NCBI GenBank assembly: GCA_026545765.1
Contig: CM048840.1
Span: forward strand, 19,410,765 to 19,474,764
Origin: Plantago major
Taxonomy: Eukaryota > Streptophyta > Magnoliopsida > Lamiales > Plantaginaceae
DNA: 64,000 nucleotides
Reading direction: 5' to 3'
This document shows, in pieces, positions 11,301 to 25,177 of this stretch. The notes beneath the pieces were generated by a model, which did no database searches, was not told where the DNA came from, and saw nothing but the letters and a program-made list of their open reading frames with translations. Position 1 is the stretch's first letter, and each line of letters starts with the position of its first letter. The position numbers and the translations under genes were made by a program.

Positions 11301-13214
11301 AGCCCTAAAAGCATGTATCTATCTACTACTTGTACTGAGCAAATATTCAAAGGTAGTTATTAGTCCAGTAGTCCTATTAAGTAGTTTTTCCCACTCCTTT
11401 ATTCATGACAAGTCGTAAATTGTATACCAATAATAAAAATATCTAACTCTTGTCATTCTTACTACAAAATAGTATAGTATATGAAACATCATAAGAGTTG
11501 CTACCTGTTATATTTCAGAAAATTTTGGTCCTTCAAATTTTAATTAACCGTGACAATTTATACATGATCATCTTTAAGACAGTTCGTATGACAAACAATT
11601 TACATGTGCAAATAAGTTTTATTTTCTTTCATAAATGTTTATGTTAACGGTAAAATGATGGAATTACGTGTTTCATATACTGGTTTCACCTATTCAAAAA
11701 TCAAATAATTATTGGTCCTGGCCTGGGACTGTGTGCTGATAGAGACATAAATTCTCTTTCGACCTTTCTTCTTTTTCTTGCAAAAACGAAGCCTAAGTTC
11801 AATAACGATAACAACCGTTTGAATAGATGATCATACCCAGACGCAGCCCATAACCTTCAATTTTACAATAGACACTGTGCTATTTGCTCTAGCCAGCAAA
11901 CTTTGCTCTCTAAGTTTTTAACGTAAAGCATCTATGCCATTTGGTATAGCGAGTTCTGTGGTTGTTATTAGCAACTATGAATATATCTTGATAACATCAC
12001 GATTTTATGGAAGTAATACATGTGTACGCTGAAGCAGAAAGTGTATTGAGTTAGACTCTTAAATATAAGACGTCCTGGTATTTCTAACCTTTTGCAAGAT
12101 ATAAGACTAATTTTACACTTTTCACTATAACCATTAGGTAAAGATGTAGAAGAAGAAAATGTTCTGTAATTATTGTGCACGAACTTGGAATATGGTATCC
12201 TAAGCGAAGCGTAGGATAAGAGACAACAGCGGACCTATAAAGAGTTAATTTAATTTTCGTTCCTATACTGGTGTGTTTTCTTAAGGTTTACTTGGATTAC
12301 TCTTTCTCCAGTATAATGCACTTTAAAAGGACTGTAATTACTATTCCGTTTCCTTCAACAAATGTTATTTGTACTAGAGTAACTCGGTATTTTTACCTCT
12401 ATCAGCAAATTTAACGTTTTTTTTCTGATCTTGTTGTAGGTGAGACCCATAGCTGAAGATGAGATGTTCAAGGTGATGAGAACTGGTAAAAGAAAGAGTA
12501 AGTATCCTGGTGGAACCCTTTCACATTTCTTGCTTCACACTATAATATTTCACTTGGATGACTAAATAATGGGTAGGAATTTGTCTGGCATTTCTGCTTT
12601 TGTTGAATTTCAATGATCTCTAACTTGTATATCATTGTGATCTTTGCTATTTGGCAGCGAAGCAGTGGAAGAGGATGATCACGAAAGCAACATTTGTTGG
12701 ACCGAGTTTCACGAGGAAACCACCCAAGTATGAGCGTTTCATCCGTCCATCCGGGTTGCGTTTTACAAAAGCCCATGTAACTCATCCTGAACTCAAGTGT
12801 ACCTTTAACTTGGAGATCATTGGTGTAAAGAAAAATCCAAATGGCCCTATGTATACCTCTCTTGGTGTCATGACCAAAGGAACCATTATTGAGGTAGTTA
12901 TCTCTTTGCTTACAACTTTTAATTCGTTTATGAGGCCGAACATCTGAAGCTAAAACATAACTTGCTTCATTGTCCTTTTTTTTTTTTTCTCAGGTCAATG
13001 TTAGTGAGCTCGGTCTGGTCACTCCTGCTGGGAAAGTTGTTTGGGGTATGTTTGCAGTTTCCATTGAACATTCAAATTTAGAAGTAGGTGTACTATTTCG
13101 TTGGCTAGGTACTAACTTGTCTGTGTATTCTTGGTGTTCATTGCAGGGAAGTATGCTCAGGTTACAAACAATCCTGAAAACGACGGTTGTATCAATGCTG
13201 TCTTGCTAGTCTAG
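8306..13214 (+). CDS. NSA2: Ribosome biogenesis protein NSA2 homolog, 9 coding exons, 260 aa
   Basis: Exons by GT-AG sites with continuous frame: 8306-8308, 8404-8523, 8635-8702, 9691-9799, 9899-9967, 12440-12497, 12658-12893, 12994-13045, 13147-13214 (stop TAG). The spliced product is exactly 260 aa, the usual NSA2 length. It begins MPQGDYIEL, then a Lys/Arg-rich N-terminus ([16 protein letters not shown]). The middle contains [17 protein letters not shown] and [20 protein letters not shown], and the C-terminal part is the S8e-like beta domain ([36 protein letters not shown]) ending [23 protein letters not shown]2 is a nucleolar pre-60S factor needed for 27S pre-rRNA processing (family knowledge). 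The first coding exon holds only the ATG, so translation starts at a splice junction. Intron 3 is 988 bp and intron 5 is 2472 bp; the latter carries three MITE-like insertions. No disabling change is seen. Confidence 0.97.
10226..10481. mobile_element. Stowaway-like MITE in NSA2 intron 5 (diverged)
   Basis: The element is flanked by TA dinucleotides. Its left end CTTCATCGGTCCCAAATGAA pairs imperfectly with the inverse of the right end (CTTCCTCCATACCAAATAAA). The length of about 256 bp and the TA target site fit Tc1/mariner-type Stowaway MITEs. A second inner CGTCCGTCCCAAATT copy near 10267 suggests a nested or duplicated end. Confidence 0.55.
10677..10812. repeat. Hairpin/foldback element in NSA2 intron 5
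   Basis: Two arms of about 60 bp form an imperfect inverted repeat. Both begin from the outside with GTTAAATCGAGAGCA and converge on AGGAAAGATT, with a loop of about 15 nt near 10735-10750. ATTAATAT occurs just outside both arms (about 10665 and 10820), so an 8-bp hAT-like target duplication is possible, but it could also be an extension of the arms. Confidence 0.7.
10863..11116. mobile_element. Stowaway MITE in NSA2 intron 5
   Basis: The 254-bp element is flanked by TA (10861-10862 and 11117-11118). Terminal inverted repeats: the left CTCCCCCCGTCCTAGAACAA matches the inverse of the right end CTCTCACGTCCCAGAACAA. The arms continue with AAGTAACACGTTTGACTTTT against its inverse. This is the classic CTCCCTCCGT-type Stowaway terminus. 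Confidence 0.88.
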
Positions 13215-14091
13215 ATTTTGATTAAACAGTTGTCTGGAACTGTATCCTGGTGTTACTCAGGTCTCAGGAAACAGGGTGGTCAAGTTCTGGGTAGAAATGT
13301 CATGTCTGGTAGTTTTGTGGTTATAGTGATATTGTTGCGTTTTAATATGGGTAATGTTTCACAAAACTCAGGGTGTGTGTCTGTAAATTTCCCTTTCCAT
13401 CAAAATTTTGCAAATGGACTTCGATCAGCTTATTAGTGGAAAATTTTGCAATAAATACTCTTCCTAACCAAATACTAGTTATGATAGAGTCGATATATGT
13501 ATGATGATTGATTTTATTTTTACCTGCACCTCCCTTGCAAAAATGATTCGCTGAGACATAACTATGAGAAATTTGAAAATATTACCCTCAACTTTTAGTA
13601 GTACTGTTGATTTTTGGCAGCAAAGGTTGGTTGTTATTCCAAAAATACTCTCTTCATAAATTTTTACCAGAAACTTGTAAACATTCGACTCAACCCCCAA
13701 CTTCTCCCCAAATATTCAAAATTTTAATCCTCCAAATTTTACCAAAAGACTTTTAGAAACTTCCAATTAAACTCCTAGCTTTTAACCAAAATTTGCAAAA
13801 TTTCATTCCTTCCTTGGAGTTTTGAGTTTAGACTCAACCATCAACTTGAGTTGAATTGGAGTTGATGAATAGTAACTCAACTGAAGTTGATTTTTTGAAG
13901 TTTTTTGTTTGATACTAAATTGTGAATCTAGTAGGATTTAGTAGTATATTTGAGTTTTGAATTTGAAGATAAATAATAACTCAACTCGAGAATTGTAATA
14001 TAGAGTGAGGAAATAAACATGATAATTTGGCAAAACTCAGTTTGAGATTAGAAAATCCAACTCGAGTCAATAGCCAAACGCACATTTAAGC
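13215..14091. other. NSA2 3' flank and spacer; no gene
   Basis: 13215-13440 is likely NSA2 3'UTR. 13840-14080 has repeated AACTCAACT/AGTTGA phrases in both orientations, suggesting an unclassified MITE remnant. I recognise no coding potential. Confidence 0.5.
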
Positions 14092-14554
14092 TGTTAGAAT
14101 ATGCCTTGAATCAGGATTGGGGCTATTTCCTAGATTTATCAGGATTTGGCCTTTTACTGTATTTGTTATCTATTTACTAGGTTTCTCAAGATTGGGTTCT
14201 ATTTCCTAGTCCTGATCGGTATATGTCTAGAGAAGTATTATATATACTTCCTCTTAGCCTAGTAAAATCATCCTTCTGATCATTTTGCATTCTGTAATCT
14301 GATTATTCTGTAATCAGATTAATTATCGATGATCATTACATTATTCATGATCAATCACGTGATCATTACATTCTCTTGATCATTCGGTTTCTGAGATCAT
14401 TCAGAAATCATTCTATAATCTGAGCTCCTCAAGATCAATAAAAATGTTCTCTTCTCTGCCCGTGGACGTAGCTAACTTATTGTTAGTGAACCACGTTAAA
14501 TCTGTGTGTTCTTTATTTACGTTGTTTATTATCTTTCTTGCTTCCGTTATAACA
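14092..14554 (+). repeat. 5' LTR of the first Ty1-copia element
   Basis: TG...CA boundaries (TGTTAGAAT to TTATAACA) and a length of about 463 bp. A promoter-like TATATATA lies near 14240 within AGTATTATATATACTTCC. The primer-binding site follows three bases later. The inner part is rich in GATCATT motifs. Confidence 0.88.
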
Positions 14555-14623
14555 AACTGGTATCAGAGCCAGGTTGGTATCAAGAGCTGGATTTGTTCTA
14601 GTGTTTGAAATTCGCTGAGAAAG

Positions 14624-17600
14624 ATGTCTGGTATTAACGTGAAGATATTTACTGGGAGGAATAGTTTCAGTTTATGGCAGATCAAGATGCGAGCTTTGTT
14701 GAAACAACAAGGGCTGTGGGCGCCGCTTGTTAGGAAGTCGACAGAAAAAGTCACCGCTGAGATGGTCGGTTTGGAAGAGAAGGCACACTCGACGATTATG
14801 TTGTGTCTTGCTAACGATATCATCACCGAGATCGCGAAGGAGGAAACCACACAAGGTCTGTGGGTTAAGCTCGAGAGTCTCTATATGACAAAGTCCTTAA
14901 CCAATAAGTTGCTTCTAAAGTAACGTCTGTTCAGTCTGCGAATGCAGGAAGGTTTGCCTCTCCAAGATCATCTGGATCAGTTAAACACAATTTTACTAGA
15001 ATTGCGTAATATTGATGTTAAGGTTGAAGATGAGGGCGCTGCTTTAATTCTGTTAGTGTCTTTACCATTATCGTATGAAATTTTGTGCAATCGTTTATTG
15101 TTGGTAAAGATACTATTTCTCTAGAAGAGGTTAGATCATCCCTCCATACTAGAGAGCTGCGCCATAAGGCGAAATGATACAGTCTTGATAATCAGTCATT
15201 GGGTTAGTAGCCAGTGGGAGTAATGGACATGGAAATTCGGAAATAATAAATTCAAGAAACCAGCTTTGAAGGGTCCAAAATCGAATGATACCTGTAAAGA
15301 GAAGGGACACTGGAAATCTGAATGTCCTAAGAAGAAGAGGCAACATGATAAACCGACAGGTATTGCTACTGTAGCTACCAATTATGAAGAGGATATTGCT
15401 TTAGTTGCTGATGAGCACACGCATCACAATGATTCGTGGATCCTTGATTCTGGAGCATCTTATCATATATGTCCGCGTAGGGAGTGGTTTACAACCTACG
15501 AGCAAGTAGACTATGGCAATATTTCTATGGCTAACAGTTCTGTTTGTAAGACGGTTGGAATAGGATCTATCAAAATTCGGACACATGATGGTAAATTCTG
15601 CACATTGAATGATGTTAGGCATGTTCCACTTATGACAAAGAATCTGATATCTTTGAGTACACTTGACCACAAGGGTTTCAGTTATCAAGGTGGAGGTGGA
15701 GTTTTACATGTCTGCAAGGGTTCGAATGTAGTTCTGAAAGGTGTAAAACGTGGTACCTTGTATATTCTTTAAGGTTCTACGTTATCAGGTTTTGTTGCTA
15801 GGCATCATACAGTTAGGGATACACCGCATCAGACTGGTGTAGCAGAACGTATAAATCAGACACTTCTGGAGAGAGCTAGGTGCATGCTCTCTAATGATGG
15901 ATTAACTAGAAGATTCTGGGCAGAAGCGGTTAGTACAACATGCTATTTGATAAATCGTGGATCTCACACAGAAAGTGGTAGTGTTGAGAAACAGGTGGAG
16001 CAGCAAGTCACTTTAGATGAGAGTGAACCACAACATGAAAGTGAACAGCCACATTCAGAATCAGAACCATTAGTTTCTCACTGCCAACAGCAAATCAGCA
16101 CAGCTTGGCAGGTGATCGATTAAGGAGATAGAATTATGGAAAGCCTCCCATCATATTAGGTTTTGAATATATGGTGGCCTATGCACTACAGGTTGCTGAA
16201 GAGGTGGATCCTATCTCTGATGAGCCATCCACCTACAATGAAGCAGTGTCATGTACTGAGTCTGCCCAATGGCTTGCTGCAATGGAGATGAGATGGAGTC
16301 ACTTCATAAGAATCAGACTTCGGAATTAACCAAGCAACCTCGAGACAGGATGATTGTCACCTGTAAATGGGTCTACAAGAAGAAGGAAGTAGAAACATAT
16401 GTTGAGGGTATCAAGTATAAAGCTCGAGTCGTAGCTAGAGGGTTCACTCAAAGAGATGGAGTAGACTACAACGAGATTTTTTCGCCAGTGGTCAGCCACA
16501 CTTCCATAAGGGTGCTACTAGCTAGAAATAGTAGCACATCAGAATCTGGAGTTTGAACAACTAGATGTGAAGACAGCTTTTCTGCATGGAGAGCTAGAAG
16601 AGGAGATATACATGACTCAGCCGGATGGTTTTCAGTTTCCTGGTAAGGAAGACTTTGTTTGCAAGTTGAAGAAGTCCTTGTATGGACTAAAGCAGTCTCT
16701 GAGACAGTGGTATAAGAGATTCGACAACTATATGATAGAGATTGGCTACATCAAGTGTTCGTATGATTGTTATGTTTACTACAGCAAGGCAGCAAATGGT
16801 TCTTTGATCTATCTAGTCTTGTATGTAGATGATATGTTGATAGCTGCAGAGAACAAGTCTGATGTTCAGAAGTTGAAGGATCTCCTTAGTGCTGACTTTG
16901 AGGTGAAAGATTTGGGTGCTGCTCGAAAAATTTTGGGGGTGGAGATTTATAGGGATAGAAGTAAAAAAGAAACTTTTTTTTTAATCACAAAAGGGATACA
17001 TTCAGAAGATTTTATCAAGATTTGGCATGTCTACAACAAAGCCCATAGATACTCCTAGTGCTGCAAATGCACATCTGTCTGTTGCTTTTGCACCTAAGTC
17101 TGTTGAGGAGAAGGAGTACATGTCTCAAGTTCCCTATGCTAGTGCAGTAGGAAGCTTGATGTATGCAATGGTCTACACTAGACCTGATCTTGCACAGTCT
17201 GTTAGTGTCGTTAGTAGGTTTATGGGTGAACCTGGCAAGGAGCACTGGCAAGCTGTGAAGAGAATTTTTTCGATACCTAAAAGGTACGTCTGATGTTGGT
17301 CTCATTTATGGAGGTGATACAAAGTGTTTAGTGACATGATTTTCAGACTCTGATTATACTGGAGATGTTGACAGTAGAAGATCTATGTCCGGTTATGTTT
17401 TCACTCTTGGTGGTTCAGTTGTCAGTTGGAAAGCTACTTTGCAACCTACAGTGACTTTGTTTACTACGGAAGCAGAGTACATGGCGTTGACAGAAGCAGC
17501 AAACGAGGGAATCTGGTTAAAGGGATTGGTCAGTGATTTGGGTTTACATCATGATCAGGCTATAGTTTACTGTGACAGTCTCAATGCAATATGTTTAGCC

Positions 17601-17770
17601 AAGGATCAAGTCCATCATGAGAGGACTAAGCACATTGATGTGAGGTATCATTTTTTGAGAAGTGAGAAGATAATTAAGGTGAACAAAGTGGGTACTGCTA
17701 TAACCCAACTGATATGTTTACCAAGCCGGTTCCACATAGCAAGTTTCAACATTGTTTGGACTTGCTAAAT
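14624..17770 (+). pseudogene. gag-pol of the first Ty1-copia element, broken
   Basis: Recognisable pieces, in order: Gag N-terminus (KIFTGRNSFSLWQIKMRALL) from 14624; a zinc-knuckle remnant near 15290 (CKEKGHWKSECPKKK, first Cys lost); aspartic protease WILDSGASYHICP near 15440; GAG-pre-integrase region to 15772; a small part of integrase (TPHQTGVAERINQTLLERAR) near 15825; RT with KARVVARGFTQRDGVDYNE, KTAFLHGELEEEIYM and the catalytic YVDDM near 16825; and RNase H with [15 protein letters not shown] near 17470. Most of the integrase core is deleted between about 15772 and 15820, and several stops and frameshifts separate the blocks. It cannot encode a functional polyprotein. Confidence 0.92.
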
Positions 17771-17858
17771 GTTAGGAGTTGCTGATGCAACATCTAAGGC
17801 AGAGAAGTTTTATGGTACATCTGTTATTTGTGAGAGGATTCAAGTCAAAGAGGAGATT

Positions 17859-18118
17859 TGTTAGAATATGCCTTGAATTAGGATTAGGCCTATTTCCTAG
17901 ATTATGAGGATTTAGCCTTTTACTGTATATGTTATCTATTTACTGGGTTTCTTAGGATTGGGTTCTATTTCCTAGTCCCAATCGGCATCTGTCTAGAGAA
18001 GTATTATATATACTTCCTCTTAGCCTAATAAAATCATCCTTGTGATCATTCTGTTATTCTGTCATGATCAATTTGTCGTGATCATTCTGTTATTCTGTGA
18101 TCATTTTGTTTTTGCCCA
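17859..18118 (+). repeat. Truncated 3' LTR of the first Ty1-copia element
   Basis: It follows the purine tract and matches the 5' LTR from TGTTAGAATATGCC through TTAGCCTAATAAAATCATCC. It then degenerates into GATCATTCTGT repeats and is lost near 18118. Immediately after it (to 18195) comes what looks like the right end of a Stowaway MITE (GAAACGGAGGGAGTA) without a left partner. Confidence 0.82.
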
Positions 18119-18319
18119 CATGTACTTTTATATTTTTTCCGTAAAAATTGTGTCTAACACAATTGTAACTCTTTCAGTGAAACGGAGGGAGTATACAATA
18201 GCAAAAAGTATGAGAGATAAATAATAAAATAATAAGGGTAGTGGTTGGTGGGGTTTATCTTTTGCTATGTTGGGAATTATGCTATATTAACGGGACAACT
18301 ATAAAAGTGGTAAAATTTA

Positions 18320-18550
18320 CTCCCTCCGTCCCGCATAACTACATGCATTTGTCATTTTTAATCTCATAGAACTTTATACATTGCCAAAAAAGAAAGTTAA
18401 GTCACACTCAACAAATAATAAACAATATCAACTTCACACAAAGTATACTTTTATATTTTACCACTAAATTTACACTTCTTTTTATATCTTACCATTACTT
18501 TAAATTTAGACGTCAACCCTAATGTATGAAGTTATCCGGCACGGAGGTAG
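18320..18550. mobile_element. Stowaway MITE upstream of NAC-alpha
   Basis: The 231-bp element is flanked by TA (18318-18319 and 18551-18552). The left end CTCCCTCCGTCCCGCATAAC matches the inverse of the right end (CTACCTCCGTGCCGGATAAC). It lies about 230 bp upstream of the NAC-alpha promoter motif. Confidence 0.9.
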
Positions 18551-18777
18551 TAATTTTGACGGTAAATGGGTATTCTTCATTATTTTTTGTTTAGGTAATC
18601 TTTTTTCGTAAACTAGGAAGTTTTTATAGAAGGTTCGATAATGAAAAATGCATTAAATTTTACGGACGAATATTTACAATTAACGGTGAAATATAACTTG
18701 ATGGAAATCGATGGGGTAATATCCACGTGGACAAAATCCCATTTGAGCAGCATTTAAATTGAGTCGGGTTTTAGGCA

Positions 18778-18787
18778 TTAGGGTTTT
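18778..18787 (+). promoter_or_regulatory. Telo-box of the NAC-alpha gene
   Basis: TTAGGGTTTT (telo-box in reverse orientation) lies 73 bp upstream of the ATG and is followed by a CT-rich leader (TCTCACTCTCTCTTCTGC). A TTTAAAT at about 18750 could serve as the TATA element. The motif is typical of plant translation-apparatus genes. Confidence 0.65.
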
Positions 18788-18859
18788 CTTGTATCTCACT
18801 CTCTCTTCTGCAACAGTCGTCAAATTTCTCTGTAGCCACCGTTTTCGCAAAAATCAACC

Positions 18860-20527
<1,668 letters not shown>

Positions 20528-21613
20528 GAAGATTAATTTTGATGTCGCATATCTTTAGAGTGATTATCTTTGCCCAAGATATTTGATGATTATGCAGTTT
20601 TCATGAATCCTGTTTTAAGACTTAATTCTCTTTACTTTGGTGTTGTACTACTATCATTATATCAGAACAGACTCGGGAGTAATACATCTTGTTCTTGGGT
20701 TACTTGTTTCTGTCAGATATTTCAGTTTATAATGTTGGTCTTGGACTGATACTGTTATATGCATTCTGAGCTAAGGTATGAACTGGGAAATTGACTTGCC
20801 TGACTTTCAACCAAAGGTTTCTTTCATTCACGTTATTCTCCAACTAGTATTAGACAGTTACCGTATGCTGTTCTTACATCAGGGTTAGATAGTGCCATCG
20901 AGACCACAATTTGGTGCAAGCTAGTCCAGGATTATGCTAGAAGTGGAGGACATGTTTCGTGTATGGTGGAAGTTGAAGATGTAAACAAGGAAAAACTTGG
21001 TTCTTTTTCATGTCCTTTTCTGTTTGGTACCTTATCAATATTAGGTCGGGGTCAAATATAATGTTAGGTATCTCAGAAAGAAATACTACTGTACACCCAG
21101 TAATGTTAGGAGCAGGAAAAGACAGTTAGATACCCGTCCAAACAGGATAAATTTCTGAATGCATCGATAATGCAATGAATTTTTCGTTTGATTGATTCAC
21201 ATTGTCAAGCGAGATGGCAAGATAACATTCACATCTAGAATGCAATGCTTCTTGACAGACTCGATTCGTAAAAGAACGAAGGCAATCGCAGTGAAGAACA
21301 TGACAAGTGGAAGTCTCTGATTCTTAAAATCATCTGTTATGTTTCTCGCCACAAACAATGCTTAAACAAGAAAAAGGTTGTAATCAAATCTAATCAAAAA
21401 ACCAATTATACATCACAACATAATACAATGGCAGTGAATCACTTCAAAAATGAAGAATTTCCATCAAATTTGTGGTGTAGCTAAGACGGAAGAGAAGTGT
21501 ATCCCAAAAATACACAACTCCAGTAAGTCCGCCTACTGAATCACTGTGATGGTCAACAATCGCTTCAATTGAGAATTCGAGATGCTCGGAAAATTGTGCA
21601 AAACTCATAATCT
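20528..21613. other. Convergent 3' flanks of NAC-alpha and GAMYB
   Basis: About 1.1 kb between two convergent genes, holding the probable 3'UTRs of both. I recognise no additional gene or repeat. Confidence 0.5.
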
Positions 21614-24339
21614 TCAAGGGAATTCAGACATTTGACAGACAGGAGGCATGTTATTCCAAGAGCAAGAATAGTAGCCCCAGCTTGAATCGGAAGCAGACAT
21701 GTTTGACTCGCTGCCCAAATCTTCATAGAGCGGAGCACCAGTAGTGCCAGTTTCAAGAACTCGTGGTTTTGAACATGAAGCACCTTGCTGAAGCCAGCAG
21801 GATCCAAGTAAAGCATCGGGTCTTGAAAAATCAAATTGAGCTGAAATTTCTTTTCTTTCTCCATCTAGGATCCAACTGTCATCACCCATTTCAGATTTTA
21901 CATGGTGCACTACAAAAAAACAAAAAAGAAAAGAAAACAAATGTGTTCAAAACATGCTCAGAGGCCAGAGTAGACTACATATGCAATAAAGAACTAGAGA
22001 TGGGATGAAATAAAGCACTACCAGAACTTATAATTGACTTGGGGAAATCAGTTAACATGCATGATCATATTTAAACTTGGTCAATATATACATACAAGCA
22101 CATTTTCCTGGAGTATGACAAATTTAGGAAAGACAGGATATGCATGACAATACATGAAAACAATAGGATAAAATGATAATTAGCCCTACGAACATCAAGT
22201 CCGAGTAATCTTTATTCATCAACGCGAGCAAGGGAAATTATTCCTCACCTCAAATTGATAGATAAACCAATTGACAACATACTATTTAAAACTTATTTTA
22301 TTTTCCTGACAATCACCTATTTTGGGAAAACCAGAGTAAATTTTTACCTGGCCTCTTCTCCTCCAATGAACTCCCAACAGTACTAGTATGAGCAAACCCA
22401 TCAGGTACTGAGTTGCCCGATTGAAAAAAGGGAACAGGATGACCTTTGGACCCTGCAGTGAGTTCCATCAGGGCAGAACCACCTGTTTCCCCAGAGCCAA
22501 AACTGGCGGAGGTGTCCTTGTGTAAAAATGTATCATCTGATTTCTTCATAGCCTTAGCCTCGTAAAGTAGAGCATCTAAGAGACCACTGCTCCGGGGAGA
22601 ATGACAATGTGATGGAGGTGGCCCTGTTAGAGGAGATTGGACATAAGAGTCCAACGATTCAGGTGCATCGTCCCAGCCACCTAAACCGGTTTTTTGATAT
22701 TGGAATGAAGGGAGCTCCGACTTCACAGCACCACCAAAGGGCATCGAAGCAGAGAAAATGTTGTTTGACATGTGTTTCTTCGTTTCATCAGGTTCAAATG
22801 GGAAGCCGGGATTAAAGGTTTGAAACTCTTTGTTCTTGTAAGAATCATTCGGAGGCTTGCCATATGGGGCTGCTCCAACGCCAGGACCTTTGCTGTAGTC
22901 TGACATCTGTTCATCTAGTTCCTGAGCATGTTTCTGAAGCCCTCCTGTTTGGGAAGAAAAACTATAAAATTGGGGACAACCACCAAAACCTTTAATCAAC
23001 GAACCACTGGCAGAAATATTCAGGAAGTGTTGAGGGTATGACAGGGTGTTTGTACTATCAAACATGATATCAGTTGTCTCATAACCATTGGTTTGGAAAA
23101 TATTGGTGTATACTTTATCTCCACCATATATTCCAGGTGAAGTCAGGTTATGCTGGTTCTCTGGCGGTGTCTCTAGACATAGCTCTGGGGGATAAAGGGG
23201 CAAGCCAGCACGATGCCGTCTTTTTATGCGGGTGTTCCAGTAGTTCTTTATCTCATTGTCAGTCCGTCCAGGCAACTAAAACAGAGAAGGATCACGAATA
23301 AGAGAAATATTGTCTGGTTGAAAATCTGAAAACATAGCATAGCCACCAAACTGATAGGTAGGTATTATGGACAGTTATGTTATATGGACCGACAACTTTC
23401 AATTCACAGCATGTTGAGGGCAGCCATCAATTGAAGAATAAGATAAATTCTATTTAATCTCTAACATGAGTCTAATGAGAGTGCGGCGCGAAATACATTT
23501 CTATGCAGCAAAATGAACGCGAGGGGGGGGGGGGGTCTCTAATTTTCCTGCCAGCATACTTGATAGAAGTACAAATTATGAAAAAGACCAGAACGCTACC
23601 TTGTTATTGTCTGCTTTGTTGAAGGAAAAAAGTAACTAGCAGTGTAGAAAAGTATTCTTCCAGGATAGTTTACATTACCCAACTACATGGGCGTTTACAA
23701 CTAGTTACCTTTTCTACCTTGCCTACTAGTTTCCTCTCTCTTTCAGTTGAGTTGCATTTAAAAGGAGGCAAGAGCATAAATTAGAATTCCACCTTGTAAG
23801 CTGGCTAAAACTATGTTTTCACAGTTCTAATATATGCCTTTATGTAGATTCTGGTCTGAGTGTTCTCAATATTGGCTGAACCAGAACAGAGACTGAAGCG
23901 CATCAAAATTTAAAAAATCATGAAAAGTAAAGCAGATGAGTTGACAATAAGTTTATTAGAAATTATAGTCGAAGCTTACGTGTGCAGCCATTCGAGCCCA
24001 TTTATTTCCCATCTTGGCATGTAGTTCAATTATCAGCCGTTCTTCTTCTTGTGTAAATGCTCCTTTCTTCAGGTTTGGTCTTAAATGGTTAGCCCAGCGC
24101 AACCGGCAACTTTTACCACATCGTGAAAGCCCCGAGTGTTTCTGAACTGAATTCCAGTTTCCTTCTCCATGTTTCTTCACATAATCAACTAAAATTGCAT
24201 CCTCGGCAGTCGTCCACGGACCTTTCTTCAGAACCACACCTCTACTCAAACTTCCACCACAATCTCCATCATTACTCAGATTTGAATCGGGAGATAGCAC
24301 CTCATCGTCACCCATCATAGCAAAGCTCTGGACCATCAA
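21614..24339 (-). CDS. GAMYB: GAMYB-type R2R3-MYB transcription factor (MYB33/MYB65/MYB101 group), about 527 aa
   Basis: Coding exons on the minus strand are 24339-23980, 23275-22348 and 21909-21614 (stop TGA), in frame with GT-AG sites. R2 (about residues 38-90: [17 protein letters not shown]...[14 protein letters not shown]) spans exon 1. R3 ([20 protein letters not shown], then [20 protein letters not shown]) crosses the first intron. The GAMYB box with LPLYPPE follows. The C-terminal part contains [15 protein letters not shown] and a conserved tail ending [17 protein letters not shown]. GAMYBs are nuclear activators of gibberellin-regulated programmes in anther/tapetum and aleurone (family knowledge). 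A miR159 site lies in exon 2 at codons for [10 protein letters not shown]. Two Met codons are adjacent at the start and I chose the upstream one. Intron 1 contains a 13-G run at 23523-23535. The gene looks intact. Confidence 0.96.
22699..22719 (-). promoter_or_regulatory. miR159/miR319 target site in GAMYB exon 2
   Basis: On the minus strand the 21-nt site reads CGGAGCTCCCTTCATTCCAA plus T, encoding the ELPSFQY segment. It differs from the well-known MYB33 site (TGGAGCTCCCTTCATTCCAA) only at the first base, so cleavage by miR159 is expected. That expectation follows from the family; it is not shown here. Confidence 0.93.
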
Positions 24340-25177
24340 TGAAATCTACACTCGAGGCAGTGCAACTTCGCACACTTCCACAACTCAATAGCTAAAAAGA
24401 ATCAACAGAACTCCTGAAAACAAGAATAACGTGGGAGAAAACGTAAATCATTTGTTCGCATTAAAGTTACCGAAACGTGGAAAACCAACATCCATCAAGC
24501 TACACCAAACACATATCAAAACAAGCTGCACAAATACCACCTCCAGCCCATTCCAAAAGTTCCAAAAACTTCAAAACAACATTCCGAAAAAAAAGATGAA
24601 ATCGAAGGAAAAAAAATATCAACAGGAACAACAATTAGTTAGACAAAATACAGCCACTAATCTTCATAATTAGGTCCAAAAATTAATTACAACTGGTTTA
24701 GAACATGTATGTCCGGCAAATAAAATAAACCTAGATAGTAATTTTGATCAAAATCAGTTCAGATTGAACACGAAAACACAGCAAAAAAGAGCAAGCAAAT
24801 AACGAAGGACGTAAAGTAGAAGCTAAAAACAGGCAAAGGTAACAACCAAGTACAAATCGAGCTGCAATTAATTCGGCTAAAAGTAGCTCTACTTCATTTA
24901 TTGTAGCTAATAAATAGGGTTTGACTCGATAATTGGAAACTATCCCAAATCATCAACGCAAATGATTAGCTTCTCTTTCCAAATTCACAGAAATGGAAAA
25001 TTCGAGTGTGTAAACGATTACCTGATACACGAACATTAACTCACTTTGAAGAAAGCTCAGAAAATCAATGAGAATCGAACACAGATTTTTTTCACAATTT
25101 TCTTTCTTTCTTTCTTTCTCTTTTTTTGCAAAGTGGAAAGCCACAATCGGAGAGGAAAGCTGAAATGGTGGTATGAA

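Larger units (their letters stand above)
14092..18118 (+). mobile_element. Ty1-copia LTR retrotransposon (Tnt1/Tork-like), old, 3'-truncated
   Basis: The 5' LTR begins TGTTAGAATATGCC at 14092. The primer-binding site TGGTATCAGAGCC (tRNA-iMet type) is at 14558, then gag-protease-integrase-RT-RNase H in copia order, a purine tract AAGAGGAGAT at about 17847, and a second LTR copy at 17859. The two LTRs differ by roughly 7% over the first 190 bp and then diverge. The 3' LTR is incomplete and no target duplication can be found. It lies between NSA2 and NAC-alpha in the same orientation as both. Confidence 0.93.
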
